Of a DNA stretch of 25,512 nt, positions 1 to 9,473 are shown piece by piece (position 1 is the first letter of the stretch; every line of letters starts with the position of its first letter). The DNA is from Haplomitrium mnioides (taxonomy: Eukaryota > Marchantiophyta > Haplomitriopsida > Calobryales), in contig JBNGIS010012426.1 of the NCBI GenBank assembly GCA_049999725.1, forward strand, positions 1 through 25,512. The letters are read 5' to 3'. The notes under the pieces were generated by a model, which was not told the DNA's origin, searched no databases, and saw only the letters and a list, made by a program, of their open reading frames with translations. The translations under genes and the position numbers were made by a program.

Positions 1-271
1 CGCTTAAGCTATGCAGTTGTTGTTCAGAGTCCCGGCACCCATTTGTCAAAGGGTTCTTGTTTAATGTCCATGCTTGCATAGGATGTAGGGTTCTTCTTTA
101 GATGCTTGGCGTGTTTTTGCTGTTGGATTGTAGTTGAAAGTCCATGCGTGCATGGCTTCGTTGTTCTTGTTGAGAGTCAAAGCAAGCAGAGTATTTAGGA
201 TTCTTGTTCGGAGTCTATGCATGTATAGGCTTTACGGTTGTGGTTTGGAGTCTATGCTTGCATAGACTTTG
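1..271. repeat. Diverged tandem repeat, 37-bp period
   Basis: Successive units begin at 26, 63, 100, 137, 173, 210 and 247. They are 37, 37, 37, 36, 37 and 37 bp long, and the last is cut by the gap. Many units open with a variant of GAGTC(T/C)ATGC followed by TGCATAGG or TGCATGGC, and end in a TTCTTGTT-like tract. Bases 1-25 look like the end of a further unit. The units are well diverged but the period is almost constant. This is a minisatellite or satellite-like array of unknown function, and the assembly breaks inside it. Confidence 0.8.
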
Positions 272-371
272 NNNNNNNNNNNNNNNNNNNNNNNNNNNNN
301 NNNNNNNNNNNNNNNNNNNNNNNNNNNNNNNNNNNNNNNNNNNNNNNNNNNNNNNNNNNNNNNNNNNNNNN
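272..371. other. Assembly gap (100 N)
   Basis: Exactly 100 N, the usual placeholder for a gap of unknown size. It sits directly after the tandem array, so the missing sequence is probably more repeat. Open frames crossing it have no meaning. Confidence 0.99.
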
Positions 372-3192
372 TTTTTTTCAAAAAGAAGAATTTAGTTTAA
401 AATTTGATGTTTTTGAATGCCAAATCTTCAAAAAAAAATTTTGATTGTCAAGTGAAACAGGAACCCAGTAGCGGTTCCTGGTTCAAAGTAGCGGTTGTTG
501 CATTCACAATGATAAGAATAGCACTTTACTGAATAAGTGTTCAATAAATAATCAATGCAGGAACAATTGTTTGGAACATTCGACATAACACCTCAAGTGT
601 GCACTGCTCTACTCTCCCTCTTTTATCGCTCTAATGAAAGTGCAAGTTCTACTCACCACTTAACAAGAATCCACCACCCACACCCTACTAACACACCCAA
701 GAGATTTATCGACGTTCACTATAAACTCCCCCAATATAGAATACGCAACAAACTCTAATAAAAGGATAAAATATTGAACTCACACACAAAATACATAACC
801 AAAAATATTTTCTTTGGATTTCTGTTACCTTGGCTACCAGCCAACCACCACTTTGGGAAATAATCGTGCAGACTTGTACCATATAATATGCATGAGGAAC
901 TTAGCCAATGACATCAAACACCACAACCTTTGTCCTTTTTTGCCACCCTTGTCACCACCCGGTTATCTAAATCCATCCCTATCCATAGTATCTCTTTTAT
1001 CTTCCTCTTATAACATGACTCAATTCAACCTTCCCACCCTTATCACTTCTCCAACCTTCTTGATCTCTTGGATTTCTCCAGCTATCCACTTTTCCCAACC
1101 ATAATCGCATACCCCTTGATGTCTCTCAATCTGCCAGTCTTCACATTGGCAACCTTACCTTTGCTTCCTACCCAACATATACCTACTTTATCCACTCATG
1201 TTTTTCTTTCTTAATTTTCCTCAACCTCCCTTGTAATATGTCTCCTTTATATTCGCCTCATCTCTCTCGCACTTCCTACACCCACCACTACAACCACCAT
1301 TTGTTTGTTGATTCCCCGCACCATCCCATCACCCCTTTGTATTAGACCCCAATAAGCCTTTTTTCACCCAAGTATTCCTTCTTGTCCACCCTTACTCTTC
1401 CTCAGCCAATACTTCAATCCATGTATTTCTCCATATCGCAAGTTCTTATATCAAAGGATTGCTACTTCTCATCACCACCTTGAGGACACTTTCTCTTAGT
1501 TGCGAAATGGTCAACTATATGAAACACCATGCCAAGCACAGTCCCATCAATCTCACGTCAATCCATGCGGTTGCACCCATGTGTTACTAGATCGGAAACA
1601 TAACACTACCTCTACAACAACCTTGAATTTGACGTTCAAGATGTAACTGAGCAGCGAGGTGCAAATGGGTCACAACAGAGAATCCTTCCTTGATTATCAC
1701 ATTTTGTACAACCTACCTTCTCTCGTGACCCCTCCTCGGTAGAATTACCTCACTGTAATCTCCTCTATATGCGCTTCTCCTCCTTGGAGCTCCTTCGCAC
1801 TTTTCGGAATTCATCAAATCTCTTTTCTGCTCCAATTGAGAATGCAGTTATACTTCTCTTACTCATCTCAGCTTGATCTTGGATGTTTTCTCTGGTTTAC
1901 AGCGCAAGTCAACGATGTAGTTGTGGTCTTTAATCATTTTATGGTTGCCCCTCTTGATTGATTCATGTTCCATGATCATCAAGGATTACAACCAACCTGG
2001 ATTTTTGCTCGGTTCACGTATACCTTCGTTTTCATCATATCTCTGTGATGAAACTGTTCCCCCCATCAAGGATTTCCACTGCGATTGCTCGTATTTTTCT
2101 ATATTCTGACCACCTCCTTGGCCCCTTCCTACAATTCTGATGTTACCCCCCAAGACTGACATTGCCTTAGCCTTGGCAACACTACAACGACATTCCCATT
2201 CATGCCACCATCGGTGGGTTGTAATTTCTTCTCCCTCCTCGTAGCTTTTCGGCGATCATGCTTCGTCTTTCGATGCAATATCACAGTCCTGCTGTGAGAG
2301 GTAGATTTAGTTGTGGGTTGGAGCTGCGACCCTTCTCACTTCGACGTCAATCACTTCAAGGCATGGTGGGTCAACATTCAAGCGTACTGCAGCGTGGATG
2401 AAGAGTTTGGTCCCCATCATTTTTCCCTCTCTGATTCAAGTGTCAGTTACTTCATTGCTCCCCTTTGTTTTTCTCAATTGTGGAGGAAACTCCACGAGAA
2501 GCACTGCGCAATCTCCAGGCTTCCTTCTCTATCCCTTCAAATGTCTGCAACGAAATCACACTTTATGATTCTCTTCCACCCTCCTCTATGTCTTTGTCGT
2601 GGGTATGAGTTAGTGCCCGTTGCTAGCTAGTGTATCGTCCAGTCCTCTGCTTCTCTCTCCATAAATTCTTCTATTCGTCTCCCACCGCATGTCAATCACA
2701 ACTGCTGCTACGAATTTCTCTACTGCTCTTCAGTCGCTTTGGGAAGAATGGAACCACCTTTTTACTGTGCTGCTGCAGCGTAGATGAGGAGTCATCGGAT
2801 CCATTGTCAACTTCATTTCCTCATGACAATTTTGCGAATTCAATCAGTGCAGGTGTCGATTGTTTTCCCTCCTGTCTCCATACTAATCTTTGCATTGGCT
2901 GCTACTTCCTTATTGCATGGCAGCGCTCCCTCTCCACTATCGACCAAGAAGATTCACCCTATGGCGCCCAAGAAGAGAGAGAAGGGGTTCTCAAGAGACC
3001 AGCTAAGAAAAAAATGGATGTTTCTCTTTCTTCAAAAACGGACCTAATTTTCCTACGCGCGGGAAATTTTAACCTTCACCTTTAGATCCTGTAGATCTCA
3101 TCAGTCCGTTTTAGTCTCTTTTCCTACTTGGCTTGGCTAGCAGCTTAGGTGTTGTGTCAATTAATTTATATTTTGTTGTTTAGTAACTCAAA
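372..3192. other. Gene-free stretch, pyrimidine-rich on the plus strand
   Basis: I recognise no gene here. From about 600 to 3080 the plus strand is C/T-rich and carries several open frames of 60-150 codons (for example 2313-2630 and 2630-3085), with no known motif and no preferred frame. The minus strand is purine-rich and has one fairly open frame interrupted by stops at about 1520-2180. A short segment, CTGCAGCGT(G/A)GATGA(A/G)GAG, occurs at about 2387 and again at about 2773, hinting at an internal duplication. It may be an old transposon or a decayed gene, but nothing decides between them. Confidence 0.5.
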
Positions 3193-3284
3193 CAATTTTT
3201 TCCCAACTCCCACAAAATACAAAACACATACATGTATAACAATTTTTCTCAAATCCCACAAAATACAAAACATATACTTGTATA
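3193..3284. repeat. Two-copy direct repeat, about 47-bp period
   Basis: 3193-3238 and 3240-3284 are near copies. Both contain CCCACAAAATACAAAACA followed by TA-rich sequence ending TGTATA. It is a simple local duplication with no coding content. Confidence 0.75.
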
Positions 3285-4534
3285 CTTGGACAACACATAC
3301 ACATACACAACCTCACTTATAAGAGGACGACTTTCTATTTTCTTCTTGTTGAATTGATATTTCTCCCTTTTCCTCCATTTGGACTGTTCCAACTATTGTT
3401 GTTGTCGCCTGATCTACTTCTTGCCCTGATTGGTACCTGTAATTTCAAAGACTTGTGCTATTTCTATGGTCATGTTTTTAGATTCTAAAGAAGCTTTTTC
3501 TATTTTAAATATAATAAAAAAGTTTTTAAACTAAATCCTAAAAAAGTTTTTTGACTGAATCTTTAAAAGTCTTTCATCCTTCTGTTTGGATAGTGTCTAT
3601 TGTTTGCTATTTCTGCCATTTTCCTGCTTGCTTTCTTCTTTTTTCTCAATTTTTTCCTCCTTTGCCTCTCCTTGCATGTGTCTGTAACTCCCATCCTAGA
3701 TCCTAACACCTGGCATTAATCTCAAATTCTCATAGAACAAAACCTTAGAAAATCTAGTTGATTCTATCAAGTATGCACTCAGATCCATCTCTCCAGATAA
3801 GTATGAACTCTCAATCTAGAGAAGCCCATGTCTTTTGTTGTCTATTATATCTATACTTTATGGATTGGTTGAGATCATCGTTCAAGTCCCCACTTAGCTA
3901 CTCTTATGACATGACAACCCTCTGTTGCAGCCTATCTCTCACCTCAATTCAATTTCTACACACCCTCTCCACTCCTAGTGTCATAAGAGATACTAATGTC
4001 TTAGCATCCTTGATTCTTTACTCACAATTGAGAGATATTCAATCTCAAAATGACATAACCAAGAAATTTTGGAAAAGTTCTCTCTTTGAAATGCTATTCT
4101 CCATTCCTTCTTCAAAGTACAAGTAAAAGCAAAAGAGGGCACAAAATGATGCAAGGCTAAACTCCTTGTACCACCCTCTCACTACTCATAGTTTTCTACA
4201 AGAACATATTCTAACTAATCCTAATACTAATTATAGTTAAAAAATTTAATAAATCTCTATTACTAATGAATAATCAATTAGCACTAAACCTATTTAGTTT
4301 AATACTAACTATTAATATCATACTAATACGAATCCTATTGCTTTGACAATGTGTCATGGTAAGAGATAGGAGATGGAGGAAGTGTATTGGAGAAAGCTTT
4401 GTTGGAGCATAAAAAGAAGCACAAATCATCGGTGAGCAACAAAGTGGTGTCTTTTGGCTATAGAAAATTGTCATTGTGTCATTTTAGGAGCATGATGACA
4501 ATGACAATAGAGGCTTACAAATTTGTGCTGAAAT
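3285..4534. other. Gene-free AT-rich stretch
   Basis: No recognisable gene. A plus-strand frame at 3758-4126 is open for 122 codons but shows no family motif, no convincing start context and low-complexity Ser/Leu-rich composition, so I do not call it a gene. The end (about 4200-4330) is very AT-rich. Confidence 0.5.
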
Positions 4535-4968
4535 TGTGAAAGAATCTCAAAGACCAAATCCAAATGAGTAAGAACTCATGGTGAACTCTAATAGAGTTCT
4601 TCAACCAAAAGTAACTTTAGGTCCAAGCTAAGACCAAGAGTGCAAGTAAAAGCCAAGCAACCAAAGAACCCAAGTGATTCAAGAGGAACTTCAGAATGAG
4701 GAGTGGGGCTAAGAAGCCCTTTTATTTATACAAGAGAAGAAGGTGTCATCCCTCTTTCTTCACTTACAAGTCACTTTTCATTTCAGTCCTAAAGGTGACT
4801 CTCTACCAAAAGTGACTTTGAATGCAAGTAACCTAAAAGTAAATCTCCACCAAAAGTGACATCAAAAGCAAGTAATCCAATCTTAACCCTAAAAATGACT
4901 CACTACCACTTCATTCACTCCTCTTTATTTTCTTCTAAATAGCACAACCTTATGCTTGTGCTATTACA
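4535..4968 (-). mobile_element. Solo LTR of the chromovirus family
   Basis: The reverse complement aligns along its whole length with the LTRs at 9474-9898 and 14048-14464. It starts TGTAATAGCACAAGCATAAG and ends GAGATTCTTTCACA. No internal retroelement sequence adjoins either end: there is no primer binding site, gag or polypurine tract. The flanks are GAAAT (4530-4534) and AAAAT (4969-4973), matching at four of five bases and consistent with an old 5-bp target duplication. Solo LTRs arise by recombination between the two LTRs of a full element. The TG...CA ends and the length of 434 bp agree with the intact copies. Confidence 0.88.
4723..4730 (-). promoter_or_regulatory. TATA box in solo LTR
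   Basis: The reverse complement reads TATAAATA at the same relative place as in the LTR at 9474-9898. It probably marks the U3/R promoter of the element. Activity is not known. Confidence 0.55.
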
Positions 4969-5700
4969 AAAATTTTATGAAGCATGCAATATCGAGTATC
5001 TGAGTTAAAGAGGGAGGTGTTTTTGAATGGCAAGGTTGAGTGCCTTCAAATCAAGTAGCGAGACTAAGGTGTGCATTGTCAATTAAACAACTTCTATTTT
5101 TATCAAATAATGCATGCACAGTGCGCGTGTGTCCAACCTCACAACATTTCGACTAAATATAAGAGGTAGCCATGGTGATGGGCAGATAATCCTTAAAGAA
5201 GTCAAAGCGGTAATTTTTAGGCTAGAGAGACATTAGAATGTGCAAAGGAGAGGCAAAAGAAAAATGAGTATGGTGGGTAGAAGGAAAAGCAAGGTTAGCC
5301 TGGGCAGAGTGTGCAGTTCTATCTACTAGGATTGGGGTAACATTTTTTTTGTTTGCTTGCATGTGATTTACTTCTGTTGCATTGCTAGTTTTCTTTCATT
5401 GAAGTGATCCACATGGATGAAAGCCCTGAAGTGGCATGAGACGAGATAGACAAAGTGGAGGCTTTAGTTTCCGTGCTGCCTTGTCAAGAACGCTTTGGTT
5501 TGTTGATATAAAGTTGTATGAAGTGGCAGAAACTCAATGAATTGCCGTCTGAGAACAGCACCTAACTTTTTTTAGCGGAAGTTTATAGTATGGCAATGTT
5601 ATGGCATCAATCATCGTAAGGAGTCACTTTCAATGAAGGATTTTTTCTCAGTCGTGAACTTTAAGTTGGATCTACTGTTGCATTGTGATGGCGGCACAGC
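4969..5700. other. Gene-free stretch
   Basis: I see no gene, transposon motif or repeat here. It lies between the solo LTR and the gene-fragment patchwork. Confidence 0.5.
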
Positions 5701-6129
5701 CATGGTTGCATGAAAAGAAGGGAGAATGTGGACAGTTGGTTGGCTAGTGGGCAGCAGTGGGATGAGCCACAAGGAGTTCTCCTATCTTCCTCCGATACTT
5801 CCATAGGTGAGAAAGAAGTGCAAGACACTTGGCAAAGGATGGACATTCCAGGAATTGGTCAAACTGGTGCAAACAGAAACTCGGGACAAATGCTACATTG
5901 GAAGTTTCTCTTGCTCTGGCAAGGGTAGCAACAACAATGTTGAAGATTCTTCTATATCAGCACTCGTAAACATTGTTAGCAACAAGCACAAGTACGTAGG
6001 GGAGGCGTAGCTATATTATTGCTTTTCCCATTGGTAGTACTTGTTGTGGTGATGTTCGTTGCATCTTGGCAGACGGTCATTTTTAGCCTGACCATATCTG
6101 TGGTTGGTTTCTTGACGTTTTTTGCGATT
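5701..6129 (+). other. Unrecognised open frames upstream of the SUFB fragment
   Basis: Two overlapping plus-strand frames (5710-5928 and 5807-6010) encode hydrophilic peptides that I do not recognise. A third, from 6019, begins with a strongly hydrophobic stretch of about 40 residues that looks like membrane segments, and it runs without a stop into the SUFB-like segment after 6130. SUFB is a soluble stromal protein with no such hydrophobic N-terminal neighbour, so this part probably has another origin or is chance. It could be more captured gene debris; I cannot assign it. Confidence 0.3.
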
Positions 6130-6303
6130 GAATATATGAAGGAGAAGAAACATAATATAGAAAAAGTTGATCTGGACCTGATTGAAACTTTTCGAAAGCT
6201 TGGGATTCTTCTCACTGAGCAGAAGTGACTTGGAAATGTGGTTGTGAATGATGTGTTTGATAGTGTCTCCATCGCGATCACGCACAGGAAGGTTCTCAAA
6301 AGA
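6130..6303 (+). pseudogene. SUFB: SUFB fragment (plastid Fe-S cluster scaffold, ABCI8-like)
   Basis: Read from 6160, the frame gives KVDLDLIETFRKLG, then LLTEQK, a stop, then NVVVNDVFDSVSIA and THRKVL. This matches the conserved SufB stretch from the EVDPxLLxxF segment through KLGxxLTEQKRLANVAVDAVxDSVSIATTHRK. SufB works in the SufBCD complex, which builds Fe-S clusters in plastids. Only about 48 codons out of a family length near 470-550 are present. The TGA at 6226-6228 replaces a conserved Arg, most simply CGA to TGA. Similarity fades after about 6303, where SufB would continue with the GVIFCSI region. No full-length gene is nearby. The identification rests on my memory of the family but spans many matching residues, so it is a gene fragment and cannot make a functional protein. 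Confidence 0.75.
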
Positions 6304-6644
6304 TGTCATAACTTTTTGTCCATCTTCTCCCTATTTTGGTCTGTACTGGCTGGTATCTGCATGGATTTTCTGAGGGCTACCCCATTGCTTGTGATCTGAT
6401 AGTTCACTATAGTTGTCTCTGCATCCCAGCATCCTCACACTTGTCTGTAGGTGTGGGGGCAAGCTAGATTCTGCCCAACCCTTGTCGGTTTACCAAAGGC
6501 CAGGGATTCTCCGGTTTGGAAGACTTGCCGTGTGGTGTAAGAGTATCAAAATTGCAAGTTCAATAATAGTTATCAAATGCAGACCACTGTTGAAGGACGA
6601 GCAAAGCGTTCAAGATAAGAAGGCTGAAATCCTACCTTCCTAAT

Positions 6645-7194
6645 AGTGAAGCTGGGGGTGATCCATATTTAAGAATTGAACCTTGAACAGAGCAACATAT
6701 CATTTGTTCTCATCACCCATCTATTGTTGACCCAACCATAGAAAGTGAAGTCGAGTTCAATCATGATCAAAGCTGCTTAGACATCGAGAAGTTGTTATTG
6801 AGAGCTATTAAGTGTAATATACATTCTCGATTGTTAAAGATCCAAAGGTGTCTGAAGAGTAATTTTCAGTTATGCAGAGTGGACAATGACATTGTGTTGA
6901 GATTTTCCTTTCATGGGGATGGAGAAGACGTGGGTTCTCTAACATGAGATGAGGTTTCTGGGAAATCAAGGGATGTACAAGAGAAAGTCTTGTGTGTTCG
7001 AGCATATGCAACTTCATGTATGGCTTTTGGAATCAACATTAGGAATGGTCACTTTCTTTTACCCTCTTTTAGTACATTACTGTCAAACCCAATACTTGCT
7101 GACATGGAAGCAGCTTTATCTCAAGTGTGATCAAGCAGATATGGTAGAATTTGTCCAAAATACTCATGATGAATATCGTGAATATTATATTTAG
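6645..7194 (+). pseudogene. MED14: MED14 fragment (Mediator subunit 14, STRUWWELPETER)
   Basis: The frame starting at 6645 reads SEAGGDPYLRIEP, a stop, then SIVDPTIESEVEFNHDQSCL, DIEKLLLRAI, LLKIQRCLKSN, LCVRAYATS, FGINIRNGHFLL and MEAALSQV, ending in a stop at 7128-7130. Plant MED14 has the same blocks in the same order: the FIKVEPG segment, FSLDQSCIDVEKLLLRAI, RLLEIQKxLxxN, LRVRAYGSSFFTLGINIRNGRFLL and CEEALNQG. MED14 is the backbone subunit joining Mediator head, middle and tail in the nucleus. Here only about 160-180 codons of a protein near 1,700 residues survive. They are broken by TGA at 6684-6686 and 6945-6947 and by a likely frameshift near 7120. A further open frame (6949-7194) may carry the decayed continuation. 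6480-6644 may hold a little more upstream sequence, but I cannot align it. Confidence 0.82.
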
Positions 7195-7305
7195 ATGCAA
7201 GCAGCTAAGTTCCTCATCCTTCACAAGTGCATGATGACCTTGTAGTAATTAATACCACAATTGCTAACCAGATAACCATATGGTAGACAAACCAGAAGCT
7301 ACTAG

Positions 7306-7695
7306 ATATTTATGCTGGTGATCCAAGAATTGGAGCGAAATGGAGCTAACAATATGGGTTGCTATAATGCAAGTTGTACTTATTTGATTGTTGCTAACCT
7401 ATTATACAATGATCCCATTTGTGTTGCTGCGAGGAAAGATGGAGTAGCCCTTGTTATAGATGCTTAGGTGATCAACTCTTTGGATTTTGGCATCTTATGC
7501 GATTTGAACAGTGTGTTGAACAAACCATTTAAAGATCTAAACGAGATTCCATGTGTTGCTCATGAAGACTTGGGTTTCCAGTGCAGAAGAGTTGAATCAG
7601 AAAGTCTCATTAGAAGACTCTGCCAAGCCACTGAAGATACATCACAGTTGTTGTGTAGGTTGGAGACAAGAACCCTTGCTAGACAATTCGTTTGA
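7306..7695 (+). pseudogene. Unrecognised reading frame, one internal stop
   Basis: One frame stays open for about 130 codons apart from a TAG at 7465-7467, which could come from CAG. It ends at TGA 7693-7695. Its composition is protein-like rather than low-complexity, with segments such as LIVANLLYNDPICVAARKDG, VINSLDFGILCDLNSVLNKP and TSQLLCRLETRTLARQF. I do not recognise the family. It follows the MED14 fragment on the same strand, 110 bp after that frame ends, and may be another piece of captured or decayed host gene. It does not look like retroelement gag or pol. A chance frame of this length in AT-rich DNA is less likely but possible. Confidence 0.4.
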
Positions 7696-7846
7696 AGTAG
7701 GTCTGGAGGTATTTCACAAGGAAATCAATTGATCTATAAGAGGTTGATGAAGACCACATGGCACACAGTAGCACCCTAACAGGTATGCATCAGAGTCTGA
7801 TTATAGTCTAAGGGGTGATTGAGTAAAATATGTTGGCAGCAGCAAA

Positions 7847-8122
7847 ATGTCTACAGAATATGCAACAAAGAAAAATCTGCATTTCAAACGGGTTTGCAGG
7901 TTTTCTATTCTTTATTCTCGTGGAACCTCTGACCAATTTGGTGCTCGGATGGGAAGATGGCTTAGTGGAGATTGCAATGATAGAGAAATTGAAGAGCAAT
8001 TGACAACTTCATGCATAGATGGTGATGATAGAATTAACAGAGTTGTGACGCATGGCACCAGACAAAAGGAATTGAGAGGGCACAAGGAAAAAGTTGAGGC
8101 AAGTTGTTTCCCAAGAAGTTGA
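7847..8122 (+). CDS. Small unrecognised open frame (91 codons)
   Basis: An ATG frame that is hydrophilic and rich in charged residues, with segments such as RMGRWLSGDCNDREIEEQL and HKEKVEASC. No domain is recognisable, there is no signal peptide, and no clear promoter precedes it. It lies at the end of the gene-fragment patchwork on the same strand as the SUFB and MED14 pieces. It may be gene debris or a chance frame. I give it low weight. Confidence 0.2.
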   Translation: MSTEYATKKNLHFKRVCRFSILYSRGTSDQFGARMGRWLSGDCNDREIEEQLTTSCIDGDDRINRVVTHGTRQKELRGHKEKVEASCFPRS

Positions 8123-8138
8123 GTAGCCATTTCATCCA

Positions 8139-8184
8139 GAGCAGCAACATTAATTGAGGCAGAGCAACAACATTAATCGAGGCA
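8139..8184. repeat. Two 23-bp tandem copies
   Basis: 8139-8161 and 8162-8184 read GAGCA(G/A)CAACATTAAT(T/C)GAGGCA, differing at two positions. A partial third copy follows (GAACAACA). Confidence 0.85.
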
Positions 8185-8218
8185 GAACAACATGATTCAT
8201 TGTAGCAAAGTAGGAGGC

Positions 8219-8310
8219 CTTTTGTAAGAGCAAGTATTTTGGAAGAGTAGAGCTGTAGGTGTATTGTTTGAAGCAAGGTTGCATGTTTTTTTGTAAGAGC
8301 ATGTATTTTG
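8219..8310. repeat. Short direct repeat pair
   Basis: TTTGTAAGAGCAAGTATTTTG at about 8221 recurs as TTTGTAAGAGCATGTATTTTG at about 8290, with unrelated sequence between. No function is apparent. Confidence 0.7.
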
Positions 8311-9171
8311 TGGGCAGAGTATTTGTTCAAGCAGAAGGCGTAATGCAATCATTCGGTCAAGTAGAGTAGTGTAGCCTACAGATTTACAACGGCTTCAAGC
8401 TACTTTGGACACCATCCAGAGTGTTGGGGAGACTTGACAACATGTCAAAGCTCCAGAGATGGAGAAGCCTCAAGCATAACGAATTAGGATTGATGGTAAG
8501 GGACATTGTGGAGTATTTTTGTTATAGATCCAGGTGTGTTTGTTTGCAGGTCTGGCCCGGAAATTGAGACCCAAAAGAAAACTAGAAATTGAGCAATCAG
8601 ACCAATGGTACATATGTGAGAGTTTGTTGTATGCTGCAAGGAGATCAAGAAATCCAATAAGGGTGTCTAACCCAAGTAAAGGGGTCTGACCCTTCCTTGT
8701 AGATGGAGTTGGTAGAGTGTTAGTTCAGTTCTTGTTACTTGTTGAGTTGGAGTAGGAGAGGAAGGTTGGGTGAAGTGCAAGGCATCATCATGGTTGAGTT
8801 TTCCAGTTACCTCCGGAGAGTGGCAAAAAACTCAACATGAAGATCTTAGATTAAGACCTGTTCTTGAAAACTGATGATACTAGCAAGGAGTTGTGGCAGC
8901 TTTTCATTGCCATATATGATGAGGCTGGAGGGTTTGGAGTTTTGTGTTGACTCTACAAGGTGAAGACTACACAAGGGACACCAATGGATGTAGATAGAGG
9001 CATAGGTAGATTAGGTTTCGTGAGTATAGAAGTTTATATAGCTTGGTATTGTTGGAAGACCTCACTTTACTATCACGAATTTTGGTAATGGAAGGCAACG
9101 CAATATATAGATAAATTGTATTTCCTTTCAGTTACTTGTCATATATTCTATATTCATCACACCCCTCTCCC
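8311..9171. other. Gene-free stretch
   Basis: No gene, motif or long repeat recognised. The sequence is mixed with scattered stops in all frames. Confidence 0.45.
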
Positions 9172-9192
9172 ATATATATATATATATATATT
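9172..9192. repeat. (AT)n microsatellite
   Basis: About ten uninterrupted AT units; likely to vary in length between individuals. Confidence 0.95.
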
Positions 9193-9284
9193 ATCCCTCA
9201 CATATGTCACACGTGTTGTATGTTGTTAGCTATTGTATGTATGTAGTAGAGCTTTTTCTCTATGCTCTACACATTTTCGTAACA

Positions 9285-9473
9285 GTGGCACCTTTTTCGG
9301 AGTAAGCATTCTCACTTTCGTAACACAATGCCTAAAGCTCATGGCTTAAGAAACTCAATCAAGCCATATGAGAGCACCACACTACTACTAGAGGATTATT
9401 CAAGACAATTAGAAGAGTTTTTAAGTATAAATCCTACTAGCACCTTTAATTATGTCTCCACACCAAGTCTAGT
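9285..9473 (+). other. Possible leader and gag start of an older LTR element
   Basis: TGGCACCTTTTTCGG at 9286-9300 resembles a decayed primer binding site of the tRNA-Asp type (TGGCGCC...) just after a CA dinucleotide that could end an LTR. An ATG at 9328 opens a 49-codon frame (MPKAHGLRNSIKPYESTTLL...) that is cut by the chromovirus insertion at 9474. I found no matching LTR on the other side, so the reading is tentative. Confidence 0.25.
9469..9473. repeat. Left target site duplication
   Basis: CTAGT lies immediately before the 5' LTR. CTAGC lies immediately after the 3' LTR (14465-14469). Four of five bases agree, which supports a single insertion event followed by one mutation. Confidence 0.7.

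Noticed and set aside
204-444. Open frames crossing the N gap
   Set aside because: They consist largely of undetermined bases.
1026-1127. Minus-strand peptide containing GVCDYGWEKWIAGEIQEIKK, resembling part of an AP2/ERF DNA-binding domain
   Set aside because: The match needs an inserted residue and a later deletion, the region is purine-rich so W, K, E and G codons are common by chance, and nothing before or after it continues the domain.
3758-4126. Plus-strand open frame of 122 codons
   Set aside because: No family resemblance or motif and no plausible promoter or start context; length alone is weak evidence in AT-rich DNA.
6019-6228. A small membrane protein gene fused to SUFB
   Set aside because: The hydrophobic part has no recognisable family and the frame ends at a decay stop inside the SUFB match; a chance join is simpler.
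6645-7194. A functional MED14 exon
   Set aside because: Two in-frame stops, a frameshift, and no other part of this 1,700-residue gene in the window.
9286-9300. Firm tRNA-Asp primer binding site of an Athila/Tat-type element
   Set aside because: Only partial match, and the downstream pol tail carries a chromodomain, which does not fit that lineage; kept only as a tentative feature.
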